This document shows positions 1-12,778 of a stretch of 64,000 nt of DNA, one piece after another. Below the pieces are notes generated by a model. That model saw only the letters and a list, made by a program, of their open reading frames with translations. It did not search any database and was not told where the DNA came from. The translations under genes were made by a program, and so were the position numbers. The DNA is from Paguma larvata. Its lineage: Eukaryota; Chordata; Mammalia; Carnivora; Viverridae. Positions within the stretch are counted from its first letter, which is position 1. The number at the start of each line of letters is the position of its first letter. The DNA lies in the NCBI GenBank assembly GCA_030068075.1, contig CM057844.1, positions 5,642,001-5,706,000 on the forward strand, written 5' to 3'.

Positions 1-365
1 GAAACGAATGTGCTAGAAAAGCTATCCAATAAAACCATGAAATCCACTGCTTTTTGAAAACACAAATGGGAACTGCGTCTAATAAGTTCATGGCATTCCT
101 AGAAAGTTACGCCCCGAGGGACTGATATGTGTCCTGGAAGGATTTGGAGCAGATGGTGAGAGACAAGTGTGTGCATCCAAAAAAAGCCAACCTCTCTTCC
201 AAAGAGAGGTCACTGTCCCCACGACCTCTCTGGACGGAGTTTCCTGGGAAATCCCACTGAAACAAGGGGAAAGGAATCAGAGTGGACCCCTTGGGTGGGC
301 TACATAGGGTGGAGTGCCTCAGGAGAAAGTCAGACCAGGTCCAATTCCCATCAGTCCATCAGTCC
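1..365. other. Unannotated leader of window
   Basis: I recognise no gene or repeat in this stretch. The only open frame (169-375, 68 codons) has no recognisable domain and no codon signature, so it is probably chance. Confidence 0.4.
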
Positions 366-436
366 TATAGACTAACCAGTCCTGGCACTTCAGTTTACCC
401 CGGGCCTCAGTTTACCCATCTATAACAGGAGGTAGT
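366..436 (+). repeat. MIR SINE fragment
   Basis: The words GGCCTCAGTTTACCCATCT and the following AACAGGAG match the conserved core of mammalian MIR elements, which reads roughly CCTCAGTTTCCTCATCTGTAAAATGGG. Only a short diverged piece is left. The assignment comes from memory of the MIR consensus. Confidence 0.4.
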
Positions 437-454
437 TTAGACAATATAAAATGT

Positions 455-775
455 GACCCTCCAGCTGTCCAAAATGGCAGCCACCAGCCACATGTGGTGA
501 CTGAGCACTTGAAATATGATTAATCTGAATTGAGATGTACTCAGTGTAAGTACATACTGGATTTCAAAGGCATGATACAAAAAAAAGTATGTAAATATCT
601 GATTAATACTTTCAATCAATTATACATTTACATGATAATATTTTAGATATACTAAGTTAAATAAAACATATTACTAAAATCAATTTCACTTATTTTTTTA
701 AATGTGGCTACTAGAACATCTAAAATGCTCCTGTATCTGACTTTGTATTTCTATGGGACAGCACAGCTCTAAACC
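455..775 (+). mobile_element. Nonautonomous DNA-transposon relic, hAT-like, copy 1
   Basis: The segment runs from GCTGTCCAAAATGGCAGCCA to CTATGGGACAGCAC, so its ends are roughly inverted repeats of TGCTGTCCA. The inside includes CCACATGTGG and a long AT-rich middle. A second copy lies in the opposite orientation at 32631-32945 and shares the distinctive AT-rich middle (for example GATAATATTTTAGATATACT here, matched in reverse there). It is a small mammalian DNA transposon without coding capacity. I do not name the exact family. Confidence 0.55.
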
Positions 776-3700
776 TTCTCCAGGTTTAAGCTTCTGGGAA
801 GAATTTATTTATGGAAAACAAAAGACCCACCAAATACTGACATCAGCTATGCTTTGCAATATTATTATGAACCATTATCAATATGTCATCTTCTCTGACC
901 AAATCTCTAATCTCTATTTTGTTTTCACCGCAGGGTGCTTAGTCGTTTCTTGATTATAGACTGGTGCATGGTACCTCCCTGGATGCCTGGCAAAATGTGA
1001 GCTGATGTCTATTCTCTGTCCAGGGGACATGCTAGGAGATCAAGGGTATGGCCCTCATACCTTTGGCTTTTAAGTGTCAGCAGATCCACATAAGGATTTG
1101 TCCAATGAAATTACTGACTAAAATGTGATTTTGTTTCCGTCCATTATTTTTCAAGCACCTACCATCTCTGTCCACTGTCACACAACAGCGAATTGTTGTC
1201 CTGGACTGTGCCTGAAAGAAATGACTCTCCACACCAAGAACAGTCTGGAAGCTTGAATGTGGGAATCACCCAAGGTGTGTGATTGCACCAGTTCTGGATG
1301 ATTGAAAATCTGCCTGCAGACAGAATTTTTGAAAACAGAATAATTTTTCAAATGCTGAGGAGAGACTGATAGTTAAGGGAAGCCTGTCAGGGTGAAGTGA
1401 ATCATCACCCCTGGTTTATCTCTTTTGTAGAGTTACATTTTAGCAATCGGGTTTCTTCAAAACTAGTCACACTCTATTCTTTATGGTGTCAGAGAGCTTT
1501 CTTCTATGGCTTCTCCGAAAGGTCTAAAAGACAAACATGAACCACCTGTTATCCAAACTGTTCAAAATGACAAAAAAGGGATTTCTCAAACTTAGCCTCT
1601 GCCGCTGAACTATGCCCTCAAAGCCCCCAGTTGGTTCATGAGCCCAGGCTCAGGGCATCTCCCTGCAGAAGGAGCAGTTGGGAACCACAGGAGAGCAGGA
1701 TCCCTGGGGTCAAAATATACTTATTTCCTGGTCAGTTAAGACCAACTCTTCTCCTGTCCCAGAGGCAAAGAGAGGCTGGGAAGCAGTCCCTGAGAAACAG
1801 AGAACTCTACCAACTTGTAGGTGGCACAAGGCAGGTTCGCCCAGGCACTCTTGGAAGAGATTAGATTGTTGAGAGGGCAATACACACTGGTCCTCTTCTG
1901 AAATTGTTCTCTGCCATAAGAGGTTCCCCCTTGGGAACAGGGACACAGCAACAAAAGGATGGAGCAAATCGCTCATGGCAGACCTCAAGTTATAAACTGA
2001 AATTTACTTCCTGGTACCATGCTGGGGCTACAGCACAATTTTATCTTCAGACAAAAATAAAGGTAGGTCCCAGCTCAGACCATGTGAGTTCCTTTGTCAA
2101 TGGATACAGTGCGTCTATGTCAGCCTGGAAGGGGAGTTGGGAGTGTGGTGGGGAGAGGTGGAAGGTGAGGGAGAAGCCTGGAGTCTGGGCACGGGCACAT
2201 TTGGACCACAGCAACAGACCCAAGAGGGCAGAACTGGTGGAGGACGAAGTGCTGAAGGATAGCCAGATGACGTTGACTGTCAAGATCTTTACCTTGCAGA
2301 CTGGTCCTGGGCCCAGCATAGAGCCAGAGTCTGCAAGCAGGCAAAGTGGATGATGGAATGGTTTGGAAACAAACACGTTTGGTGGTGGTGCAGACACATT
2401 AAGGGCAGCATCTGAAGTCCCCAGAAATGAAAGAATGAGAACAGAAATTGGGGAGGTGGATGTAGGGGAAGGAGGATGGTGGGGATTTGGGTGACTTGAG
2501 AGAAATCTGCAAGCACCAGGCACCTGGATGGGGTGAGGGTGGGGGTGGCTTGGGGGAAGCTGTGGGATTCAGGAAAAGAGGGATCAAAGCTGACTTTGAG
2601 TTTGTCTGCTAGTGCAGAACCACCTACAGCTTTTCCAGCCTAGATGATGTCTTTCTTACACAAGCTCATTCACACAATACGTCCTGAAATGTGATAGCAA
2701 CAGGTGTCCACTTCTATACCAACATGCAGATAACTCTAGCTGCTTTGTCCAGAGCATCACCTGCCTCCCTGTATATGTTTTAATGAGCATCTCATAGACC
2801 AGGGAGATGCATTTCTGGGGGAAATTCACAATGTGCTTCACGATGGGAAGGACTATGGAAAATGTATTTGTCCCGCATAGGATGTGACACATCATAGCAC
2901 GTGATTCCACATGAATAATAACCATGGGGCACTATCGACCACCCCAGAATGCTCAGACGATCTTCAGTAGCCAATCAAATATTCACAATACTAAACACAT
3001 TACAAGTCATAAAAGAAAAGAATGTTTCATGTGAGAAGTAAATGGGGCTCTGAGAATATATATCCCAATGTGGTGTTTCAGAGAAATCTTTCCTGAAGAA
3101 GTAGCCTTTGACGGCTGAGGTTGACTCCGTATACCGAGGGAGGTGGGGTAGGGATAAATTTTGGGACGACTCTCTTACTGCCATGCTGTTATTTCCATAC
3201 ATCAGTGATGCCCTATAACCAAACAGGAGAATTTCATGAAGTATAAGAATACTTGGTTACATTCTTGGCTCACAGCTGAATTTCACATCCATTTCTCAGT
3301 TATTAGGGCTCATGTGATTTTGTGTAAAGTGTAGATAATTGAAAGACAATCACCAGTCCTCTTTTTCATCATTATCTTCCCTTTTCCAATTTGTATTTTA
3401 AAATCAGAACTGCTAACTGATTAGTAAGCTCGGATTTGTGGTTATCTATCTGTCCTGGCTCATGGAAATGACTCAGATAAGTTGCAAGACACAAAGGTGC
3501 CTTAACCCACCTGATCTGTGTCCAAAGGGCAGTTGACTTCATTCTTACAGATAACTACATGCCTAAATTATGAAATCATTAATAATAACTAACAATCATA
3601 TTTATTTACTTAATATTATAATCACTAATACCATTCCATCCTTAATATGGAATAGCCATTATAAAAAGTAGTATTATCTATAAAGAGGAGAAAAGAAGTA

Positions 3701-4265
3701 TAAAGTATATCATAAACTTGGAGTATGTAACTTAAAAAATTTAAGCTCTGGGGAAGAAAAGAAGAAGTAAAAAAAGAGACAACACCAAGTTAAGTGGTGC
3801 AGGCCTCTTTGCCAATATTTTCCTCCAGGACATCTGAGTCAGGAGAGATGAAGCAGGACATGTCCTCGATGGGGTCAGGCAGGTGTCTCACTTCTTGCCT
3901 GATTGATTCTTTCATAGGACATAGCCTAGAAATACAAGCTGATTGCTTTACCTGGTGTCCAATTGAAAAAAAAATTTTCCCCCAGGACACAGTGGCTATC
4001 ATGAAATTAATAGGTAGTATTGAGTCCTCCCTCAAGAATTTTCAAAGGCAATTTTGACCATACTCGATTTTCTCCTCTTGCTTTGACTATAAAATATAAC
4101 TGCTATGTAAGATTCAACCCCCCTGCACTTCCTGAGCATAAAGTGGTAATTATGGACTAACCAATAGTTAGGCTGATGTAGGCAGCACCTTGGGTTAAGG
4201 AGGGGGGTGGGTTTGTCCCCTCTACCAGGATGAAATAAGTATCTCCACATAAGACAGGATCCAGA
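776..4265. other. Unannotated non-repeat stretch
   Basis: I see no young SINE or L1 here. Open frames at 1904-2353 (+) and 2047-2523 (-) overlap on opposite strands and resemble no family I know. The 3540-3740 part is AT-rich. Nothing supports an exon, such as paired splice signals around a conserved-looking frame. Confidence 0.35.
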
Positions 4266-4269
4266 AACT

Positions 4270-4912
4270 GAAGATGAGTCAGGAGGCTGGTGGGTTAGTG
4301 CCTGGTCTACAAGAGACTTGAAAAGCCCCTTGTCTGGCTTAAGTTAGGTGGATGTTGTACAACTTTATTCCAAGTTGAGTAAACGGATGAAGAACAGAGC
4401 CTGCTACGTCCACATCGCATAACTATGAGGACGGAGAATCAAGACCATCTGTGTCAACATAACTATTTCTTCCAGGATATTCGTACCCAGGATGTTAAGG
4501 CTTTAAACCAACAAATCATTTTGCTATCTGCCGCAGGAAATTCCTACAAGACAATTTGTCCTGGCAAACAGTTTGCTCACCTGGGAAAAGCTCGCTCATC
4601 AAACAACAGTTAACTTGCCAAGATTCTATTCAAGACCCTTGTCTTGCTGAATCCACCAATTCAGAACTATTAAGCTACATACTCTGCTGAAACCTGATCA
4701 ACTCTCTGCCTTGGAAAATATAGCTTAAAGGACCCAAGCCCAGACCTCTGAACCCTATAAAGATGCCTCCTGTCCTCCTGCTTGTACACCAGTGGGACTG
4801 TGTGCTGGTGATGTCCTTCCTTACTGGGGTCGGCTTGTTGAATTTAGCTTTGCTGTATCAGCGAGGCTCTTCTGATAGATTTTTATGGAGTCCAAAATTG
4901 ACACAATAAATC
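4270..4912 (+). mobile_element. Possible solo LTR of an old endogenous retrovirus-like element
   Basis: The right half has the order expected of an LTR: a CCTATAAAG box at 4753-4762, then a CT-rich stretch with CTGTGTGCTGGTG and GCTTTGCTGTATCAGCGAGG, ending with TTGACACAATAAA near 4912. No flanking duplication or internal gag/pol sequence was seen. The left limit is a guess. It could instead be unrelated single-copy DNA with a chance TATA box. Confidence 0.3.
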
Positions 4913-7900
4913 AAGTTTAGTCTTTCGTAAATGGGGAGCATATACATGCAAGTTAATACATACTTGCAACCCATCAAGATGGGAGAATTAGTAAACGTTG
5001 TCCATTTCCTCACTAATTAGGAGGCTTCTATGTTATTCCTCCTTTGAGGAAAAAGATATGGTGTTTGAACACCTGCCTAGGACAGATTTCAAATGCACGT
5101 TTTACCTCTGTTTTTCTAGTCCTTTATATGATTCTGTGTTTTATACAAAGTAAAAGCCATAAGAAGGAAATGAATTCCCAAATACAAATTTGAAATGACT
5201 GTCAGTCAGGTCTTAATTTACAACATACACACAGAGTATATAAAATGCCCATTTAGATTCTGATCTCGTTAAGCTACCAAGGTAATTTTAACCCATTAAC
5301 ATCTATACGCATACGGAGAGTGGTACAGTTTTAATCATCCTGCCTTGGTTCTCTCTTGCCTGATCATAAAAGGCTTCCAGGTATTTGATAAAATACACCA
5401 GCAAATAATAATCTGTCTAGGGTGAGACCCAGGAATGTGGTTTTTTTTTTTTTGTTGTTGTTGTTCTTTAAAGAGGACCTACGTGATTCATACAGTCAAG
5501 AAAGTGCAAAACACACTTGTCTACAACATCGAATTCACTGGAATGCAAAATCCAGCTTCTATCATAAAACCATCCAGCTGAAAAAGGAACAAGCAGTTGA
5601 CAAATAAAGATTGCCTCAGTGGTTTTATACAGGGTGGCATCTTGCAGGCCCTGGATCCCAGGCCTGTCTGGAAGCACTAAGTCACAAAAACTCCAACCTA
5701 CTGTAAACCCGGTAACAGCTCACAGCTGGGTTCAGGCGAGCTCCCCCCGTCCTGAGCTGGCTCAGAACAGGCTTCGCTCCGCAGCTCCCCAAGCAGCCCG
5801 GCAAAGCGAGCAAGCCTGCCCATTAGAAATCCCAATCGAGGCTTCCTTTTACCTTAAAGAAACTTCCTCGCTTGTCCAGACCGCGGGCGCCCATGGTCCA
5901 AGCTGACATCTCCCCCAGCGATGCTCTACTGCACTCCCAGGACTCCTGAAGGTAGAGACATTTTTAACGGTTAGTCCAGCCTGTAGGAAATTCCTTTCTA
6001 AGCCACAGAACACTCACAACAACAGTCCTGCCAAGATCTTTTTCCGTCAACAACACAGTGCCATTTATTTCCCACCAAAGCCCTTCCATCCCCTTTCAGG
6101 CTGATTTCCTGCCCCAGACAGCACAGTTCCTAGTCTGTGCCCCACCTCACTGCCCCACCTCCTGCTTCTCCAGCTGACGCAGAAGGTCTCTGGGACTGCA
6201 GAAAGTAGAATGATTGCTTTGTATGTTTGCTTGACCCCACGCTCAAGTCCTAAAGGGACCGATATTAGATGTCACCGTAATCTGCTCTGAAGCTTATGGA
6301 CTTAATGTGGCTGAACACAGAGGGACAGCAGAAGAATGAGGCCCCGCATGTCCCAGGAAATCCTGCCGGAATGGGATGAGGTCATCATCAGCTCTGCTAG
6401 CCCTCTCCCCAGGCAAGGTCAACACAAGGGCACTGGGAATAAATCCCTTTATTTTCTCCCTAGAAATCAAAGATTGGGATGAAATCCTACATCCCTGTTT
6501 ACAGAGATTAGTTTGTATAAGAAACTGCACGGAAACAGCTCCATGATAACCCAAGGGGAGGGAGGCAGTGGACTTTGGAATGTAGAGAAAAATTTAAAGG
6601 CATGATATGATTCTGAATCATAACTGTGGTCATTTCAGCTTGGAATTTCCCTCACTTGAGCATCAAAACTTGATAATCTTCCCTCTTGGCTACAAAGCCT
6701 TCAGTGTCCACCTCTAAGTAAAACACATGCATACCCAGGCAGCTGGCCTTGCCCCAGCCAGCATGCAGGGCAGACCTGGTGGGGGGGGGCGGGGGTCTCC
6801 CTAAACCTTCCTTACCAAGGGAGGTCAGGCCAGGAGCAACTGTTCTCCTTCTCACAATCTCTTCTGCTCACCATTACATGCCCAAGATGAAGCTCATCCT
6901 GACCATGACCAACACGGTATAAGGACAATAAAGTGAAAACAGGTCACGCCACATTAAGGAATATTAAAAGGAGTTCAGCTGCAGGGGTGGGGTCAGGAGG
7001 CACCGAAGCTGCAGTAGCTGCTGCCAGTTTGCTAAAGCTATTTCATTATTGCTGGGGGGCAGACAGCCAAAAGCACCAAAAGGACATTTCAACAAGTAGA
7101 AAAGCATAATTACTTAGCAGAGAACGACATGCGCATTGGCGAAGAACACTCTTTGGCAAGAGGCTCATTTTGCCCCCAAGATTTGCCTCTATGTTCACAT
7201 TCATAGGGGCTTTCATTGATCTGTGGAATCCCATCTAGGAAGACGGTAATGCAGTGCACACCCATCCCTCCTTCCAGAACCTTCGCCTATTTTAGTCCTT
7301 TCTCCATGACTCCCTCTCTTTAAAGGTTCAGAGGTGTCTTCCCTGTGTTGCTTTCCACTTGTAATCCCACTGGGACGGAGGTCAACATTCCAAAACCTCC
7401 TGAGAAGACGGGAGCTCTCCTTTGCAATTGTGCTGACTCCAGAGCTTCAGGTTCTCAGGCTCAGCGGCTGAATGGAGCCCCAGCTCCAAAGCCTTTGAAG
7501 TTCATCACTTATTAGCAAAGTCCACAGACTGGAGCGACTCCAGAATGAAAACACAGGGCTGTGTTCAGAACTAAGAGGAGACGGAAAGCCACACCATAAC
7601 CTTGGGGATCACATGATTAACTGTTTCCATGCAGAAGCGCACACACAAAAAAAGAACACTTCTTGAAACCAAGCCTAATGTGCAATTCTTTTCCTTTCAG
7701 ATGTTTTCTCGGCGAGGGATTTGACATTGTGCAGCAGTTAAGGAGCTGCCAGTGAGAGCCAAGACTTAATTCCTCGTCCAGATCAAAGTCTCTTTGTTCT
7801 GTTCCTAAGATTTCCATAGACAAACCCCTTCTGATGAGCCATGACAGACAGGGCATTTTGCCTATAGCAACGGAGCAGTTTGGATTCCAGAAGTTTACGA

Positions 7901-10507
7901 GTTTAATCAGCTGCCTGAAAATTGCATGCACGAACTTCAACCTCAAGCAGTCCTCAAGGGAAACATCCAATGTGGATTCCGTGCGTGCCGGGCAGGCAGA
8001 CCTATCACATTTCTTCAGGAAAATGCAGGTTGCCTTTCTCCTTCTTCAAAAGGCTGCTCCAGGAGGAAGATGACAGCAGGCAATAAGAGCAGGCTGCCAA
8101 GTGCGACAGCGGGTCTTTCCTTCCGGTTGAATGAAATCCAAGCGGACAGTACATCATAGATTATTCTCATTAAAAATTTATATATAGTTCTTAAAAGCCA
8201 ACCCCCCCAAAAGTTCTGGTTTAAGGTCCTTCGCATTATAACAAGTTTCCTTCCCAAACCATAACCTCTAACACTTTAACTCAATATGGACAGAGTATGA
8301 TCTAATTTAAAAGGATAACTTCTTTCCATTCATGGCTCCCCACCACTCTCTACCCCGAGGGGTTACACTAGCAGTTTCATCCTAAAACCATTCCAGTAAC
8401 AGGCTGGACTGAAACAAACAAACAAAAAAAGGTGCAGTAGTTTGAAAGCCTGTAAAATTCTTCCAGATTTATACATTGAGAGCTTGCTCCTTTCCTGATT
8501 TCCCTGAAAGGTAAAGTGGATTCTTGAAAAATGAGCCCATTGCATCCAGTGGCTCTTTCCAGATGCTAGCTAAAAGCTAGAAAAAAAATAAATTAAAAAA
8601 AAAAAATAGTGGGGGTGGGGTAGGGAGGGGAAAAGCCCTAATGGGACATTTTGGAACTGCCAAGCCTTTTCAATAACACCACTGAAGGAATGTAAACGAA
8701 GCCGGCTGCTCCAGTCAGCTAAGGGACAAAGGCAGGAAGTGAGTATTCCTCTCTCGCAGAAACACCAGGCTCTGCCACTGGAGAGTATACCTAGCCGCGG
8801 CTTTTCGTGCAGTCCCAAGAGCCACTGCTGAGGTGGTCTGTCCTGAATTTTCAGCGTAAGGGACTCACAGAGTGGTCCATCCAGGTTCCAGGCTCACTGT
8901 CCAGTCCATTCTACTGAAAGCCCCTGAGGACAGGCACTGAGGCACCACCGCCTGGACACTGGCTGCAGGTTGGCTGCAGAGAGAGGGACATCGAGTGCCC
9001 AGCTTCCAATCACTGATCAGTGGGGCTCAGCTGAACCACTGGTACTCCCACAGCTTTTGCTCTACTTGGCCACAGGCCAGATCTTGGCAAGACAGAGGGT
9101 CCGAGATGTAGCCTCCTTCCTCCCCTCCCCCAATCCCTATCCCTCCTCCATTTATTCAATCATACTACCGTTCCTATTTGTTTGCTTCAGGTCACAAGTG
9201 CAGACCCACAGTAGAAGCAGAGGGACACTTACACAGACACCCACTACTCACAAGTCCAATTTACAAGAGACTTCCCTTATTCAAGGCATGGATCCTCAAC
9301 GCCGAGCCGCTAAGACAGCCGCAAAAGCCTTCTAATCACAATCTCTCTTCTCCTTTCTAGCAGCTGAATGAGACAAGGCGAAGTGGACTTCAGCTCTTAG
9401 TAAACAAGATCTCGTTATTATAATTATTTTACAGCCAAACTGACTGAAGAAGGAGAAAGTGACTCACCCCTGGGGACCTGTCAGGTCAAGGCCAATCCTG
9501 AGAAATGCACGTCACCTTTTTGCCTGGTTCTTTAAGTGGCTCCGATGATGACGGCAGGTCTGTCTTTTGAATGCTTTTCCTTGTTACTAAGAGGTAAAAG
9601 CCAGTGGGGCGGCTCTGTGTCTCGATCCAGGGAAAGTCTCTGAATATTTCCATAATTATCTTTGTATTACCAGGGATTTTACAAGCTGGACAGAAAAACT
9701 TGATTCCAGGCTCTGGCTTGAGAATTCAAATTACATGAATTTTTAAAAAAATTTTTCTTTAAGCATTTTGTATCACTGTCCAGGGCTGATTTTCCCTTCG
9801 TTAATACTCAAACTTTTTTTTTCCTCTCAACTTTTAAGATTATGCAACTTTTTCATTGAAAAGAGAAACTAGTTTATTGGAAGAAATCAGAAGCAAAGAA
9901 CTGTATTCCCAGCCCTCTTACTAATAACTGTGTTTTTAAATAGCATTGGAAACAATGTCAGCACCTCAATTTTGCCAGGAGTAATGAGGATCATCAAATA
10001 ATTTTTTTTTTTTTTTTAGCAAGGTGCATTTCTGCCACTCCTAGGATTGGCCTGACAATGGGGCTAATTCCACTGGAGGTCTACCCCTTCCATCCTTGGA
10101 AAACTGGTGCCTCCCAGAGACTCTGGCCATATCCACACTGCATTAGCTTTGTGGGTACTCCCATGGCCAAGGTGTGACACTTCCACCAAGGGAAACACAC
10201 ACCACCTTGGGCAACAGGTGGGAAGCTCAGCTGACAAGAAATTTCTCCTTTTCTTAGATGGGAGATTGCCTCTCTCACCTCCCACCCAATGCCTTCATTT
10301 TATCCCTTGGACCATTCAAGAATTAGCTTCCTGCTTCTCCAGCTTGCATGTCCCTGCAGACATCCCTATTTCTCCCCTAAGTAACCGCTTCTTTTAAACA
10401 TGGCTCAGTCTCAAGGCTGGTGCACTCTGCCCACATGGAAGCAGAGCTGTGAAGGGAGAGGGGGTGGCTACCTCCCAGGCTACTCTCTTTTGGCAATTCA
10501 GAAGTAT
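4913..10507. other. SINE-free unannotated block with two CpG-containing patches
   Basis: No interspersed repeat that I can name is visible across about 5.6 kb. Simple tracts occur: a T run followed by GTTGTTGTTG at 5442-5465, a G run near 6781-6790, an A-rich run near 8581-8606 and a T17 run near 10003-10018. Patches at about 5700-5910 and 9280-9320 keep several CpGs. The 121-codon frame at 8970-9335 has no recognisable domain. Regulatory or conserved noncoding DNA is possible but unproven. Confidence 0.35.
5700..5910. other. Locally GC/CpG-rich patch
   Basis: This 210-bp patch has clustered CpGs (in CAGGCGAGC, TTCGCTCCGC, GCCCGGCAAAGCGAGC, ACCGCGGGCGCCC) against an AT-rich background. It could be a small CpG island remnant or an enhancer. 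No TATA box, tRNA or exon is evident. An open frame at 5619-5906 crosses it without a recognisable domain. Confidence 0.3.
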
Positions 10508-10706
10508 GAGCCTGGGTGGCTCAGTTAAGTGTCCGACTTTGGCTCAGGTCATGATCTCACAGTTCATGGGTTCAAGCCCCATGTTGGGCTCTGTGCTGGC
10601 CTGCTTCGGATTCTGTATCTCCCTCTCTCTCTATTCCTCCCCCCTTGTGCTCTGTCTCTCTCTCTCTCTCAAAAATAAATAAACACGGAATAAAAAAAAT
10701 TTTTAA
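10508..10706 (+). mobile_element. CAN-SINE (felid type), copy 1
   Basis: This is a tRNA-derived SINE. It has the head GCCTGGGTGGCTCAG (A-box region), the B-box region GGGTTCAAGCCCC, a CT-rich stretch and the tail CTCAAAAATAAATAAAC followed by an A/T run. The head lacks its first few bases. Confidence 0.9.
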
Positions 10707-12112
10707 ATGTATGTGTCTTCTCAACCTCCTCACTTGAAAAGTTCCACATGGTAAGCAGTAACACCCTGCAACTTATGTTCAGTGATTTCACACCTACAAC
10801 AAGGAAGCCTCATAAGGCGCATTGGCTCTTAACCCAAAGGAGAACATAGACAGGAAGTCACACACTCCAGGTCTCCTCGTGGTTTACCTGTGAACCTGTG
10901 AGCACCTGAGCTTAGAGTGTTCTTTTCTAACCCTCTCTGGCCCTGATGCTAAAAAAGTATATGGTGGTTAGTTTTGTGTAGGTGGTTAATTTTATCTGGC
11001 AGCTCTTAAATTGAGTCAACACTGCAGGTACAATAGATTAAGTGATACACTTTAAAAATTTTTTTGAATTAACTGTCTTCAGAGTCCCTGAGTCAAGAAT
11101 CCACGGCCAAATAGTTTATTAGAGGTATCTTCAAGAAACACTGGTTGGGGAGGGGAAGTGATATGCGGAAGAAAGGCAGCCTATACAAAGTGTATGACTA
11201 ACCACTGAGCAACTGGACTTCAATCCTTCTGGGGAACTCTGGAAGTCAGTATAGACCATGTCTCAGAGTAGTCCCAACAGAGGGACAAGGGAGCTGAGGA
11301 AATGTCCAATTGCCTGCAGAAAGCCTTAATTCACCAGCATTTCCAACTTGCTGCTAGTGTGGGTAGAATGGGCTCCGGTGGCCAAAGAGAGCCTTAGGCA
11401 AAATTGGCAGTTGAAAATCAGGCCAGCACCAATGGAAATGTGAAGTACCCAAAGCATACAGGAAGGGCTTGACAGTGGCTGCTACAACTGGCAACTTTTT
11501 AAAAATCAGGACATTTTGCATGAAATGGAGATATGTAGCTTCTCTGGTCACACTGAACTATCATGAGAGTGTGGCCTAAACTGGTTGATTCTGAGTGTTC
11601 TCTTTAGATGAGATATAAGCTCTTCCAATTCATGAGTGCCCGCAGCTCTGCTCCCATCACTCAGATATCCTGCCTGAGCCACCCACACCTCTTGTGGAAC
11701 ACCTACCCTGCCCACATTGTGCCTTATAGGCAACCTGAGTGATTCTGTCCATGCCATCCCCTCAGCTGATTGGACCAGCAACATTACAATTGACCCAAGC
11801 TAGCATTTCATTGACTGTTCTCAGATGAAGTAGAATCCTCTGTTTCAAGATTTTGGGCTGAGAGTCCGTCACAAGTTACGTGATTATGCCTGAGAGCTGG
11901 ATTTGGAGCCATAGGCCAGCTCAGTTTATGTGAAGCATATATCTTGAGTGAGAAGATACAAGGGGCTACTGGTCCACGGTGGGCCAGGAGAGGAGAATGT
12001 ACATGTGCAAATTAGTGTCTTGGGTCTTGGCCTCAAACCATTGCCCTTATAGTTCCCACTAGGCCTGGCAGTGCCAAGTTTCAATGCATCTTGTATCCTG
12101 ACAATAAATATT
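10707..12112. other. Unannotated, with possible LTR-like pieces
   Basis: I can assign no family here. The parts around 11095-11330 and 11540-12060 have the texture of old ERVL-type LTR sequence (mixed composition, antisense-looking TTTATTAG), but I could not find ends or duplications. Short frames at 11354-11551 and 11548-11784 look like chance. Confidence 0.25.
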
Positions 12113-12183
12113 CCCTTTTTTTTTTTTTTTAGTAGTTTGGGTGGATTTATGTTCCACCCATACTACTAAAAAAAAAAAAAGGG
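12113..12183. repeat. 71-bp near-perfect hairpin (inverted repeat)
   Basis: The left arm (12113-12145) is CCC, 15 T, then AGTAGTTTGGGTGGA. The right arm (12153-12183) is TCCACCCATACTACT, 13 A, then GGG. The arms pair over about 31 bp with one internal mismatch and a two-base difference in the T/A run, around a 7-nt loop (12146-12152). It matches no MITE that I recognise. Confidence 0.85.
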
Positions 12184-12574
12184 CCAATGTTAATTTTTCT
12201 CAGACCAAGATTTTTTCCACTTTGAAAAACTCCAAATGAATGCAATTCATTGGTCAGGTTTGGATCTATCGCAAATGATGTTCAGTGAGGCTTCACCTAT
12301 TTCATTATGAATTGGCGACAATACTGATATTTTATATTTCTTAATCAGCAAGAAATGTGGAAGCAATAATCCTCAGGGACTCATGGAATACTCTGTTGCT
12401 CAGCACTAGACTGCCGTCATCACAAACTCAATGTTCTTTATTCTTCTAATATTCTAATGTTCTTCTAATGTTTTGTTTTGTTTAGTTGCAGCTTTGGTCG
12501 TGAGTGTACCAAAGAGTGAAGAATATACACACAGTCTAAATTGTACATAATGTCCTCTTTAAGAAAGTAGTGTT
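12184..12574. other. Unannotated
   Basis: I see nothing that I can name. A short internally repetitive stretch (TTCTTCTAATATTCTAATG and a near copy) lies at about 12436-12470. Confidence 0.35.
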
Positions 12575-12778
12575 GGGGCGCCTGAGTGGCTCAGTCGTTA
12601 AGTGTCATGATCTTGCAGTTCGTGAGTTCGAGGCCCAAGTTGGGCTCTGTGTCGACATCTCAGAGCCTGGAGCCTGCTTTGGATTCTGTGTCTCCCTCTC
12701 TTTCTCTGCCCCTCCCCTGCTCATGCTCTGTCTTTCTCTCTCAAAAATAAACATAAAAATTTTTTTAAAAAAAGAAAG
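12575..12778 (+). mobile_element. CAN-SINE, copy 2
   Basis: It has a complete head GGGGCGCCTGAGTGGCTCAG, a B-box region GAGTTCGAGGCCC, GGGCTCTGTGTCGACATCTC, a CT-rich stretch and a CAAAAATAAAC tail. The head keeps the GGCGCC CpG, which suggests limited age. Confidence 0.92.

Noticed and set aside
2047..2523. 158-codon minus-strand frame overlapping a 149-codon plus-strand frame (1904-2353)
   Set aside because: Two overlapping frames on opposite strands, both low in recognisable structure, are most simply chance in GC-richer DNA.
4270..4912. TATA-like box as a host gene promoter
   Set aside because: The context (TATA-like box, CT-rich stretch, AATAAA near the end) fits an LTR better than a host promoter, and no exon follows. 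It is reported only as a low-confidence LTR.
8970..9335. 121-codon frame in a CpG-containing patch
   Set aside because: I know no family for it, and there is no clear splice or promoter context. It was kept only as a note in the surrounding block.
12590..12640. Possible tRNA genes at SINE heads
   Set aside because: The A-box and B-box words belong to tRNA-derived CAN-SINEs that continue into a CT tract and A-rich tail. No cloverleaf with an intact acceptor stem was seen.
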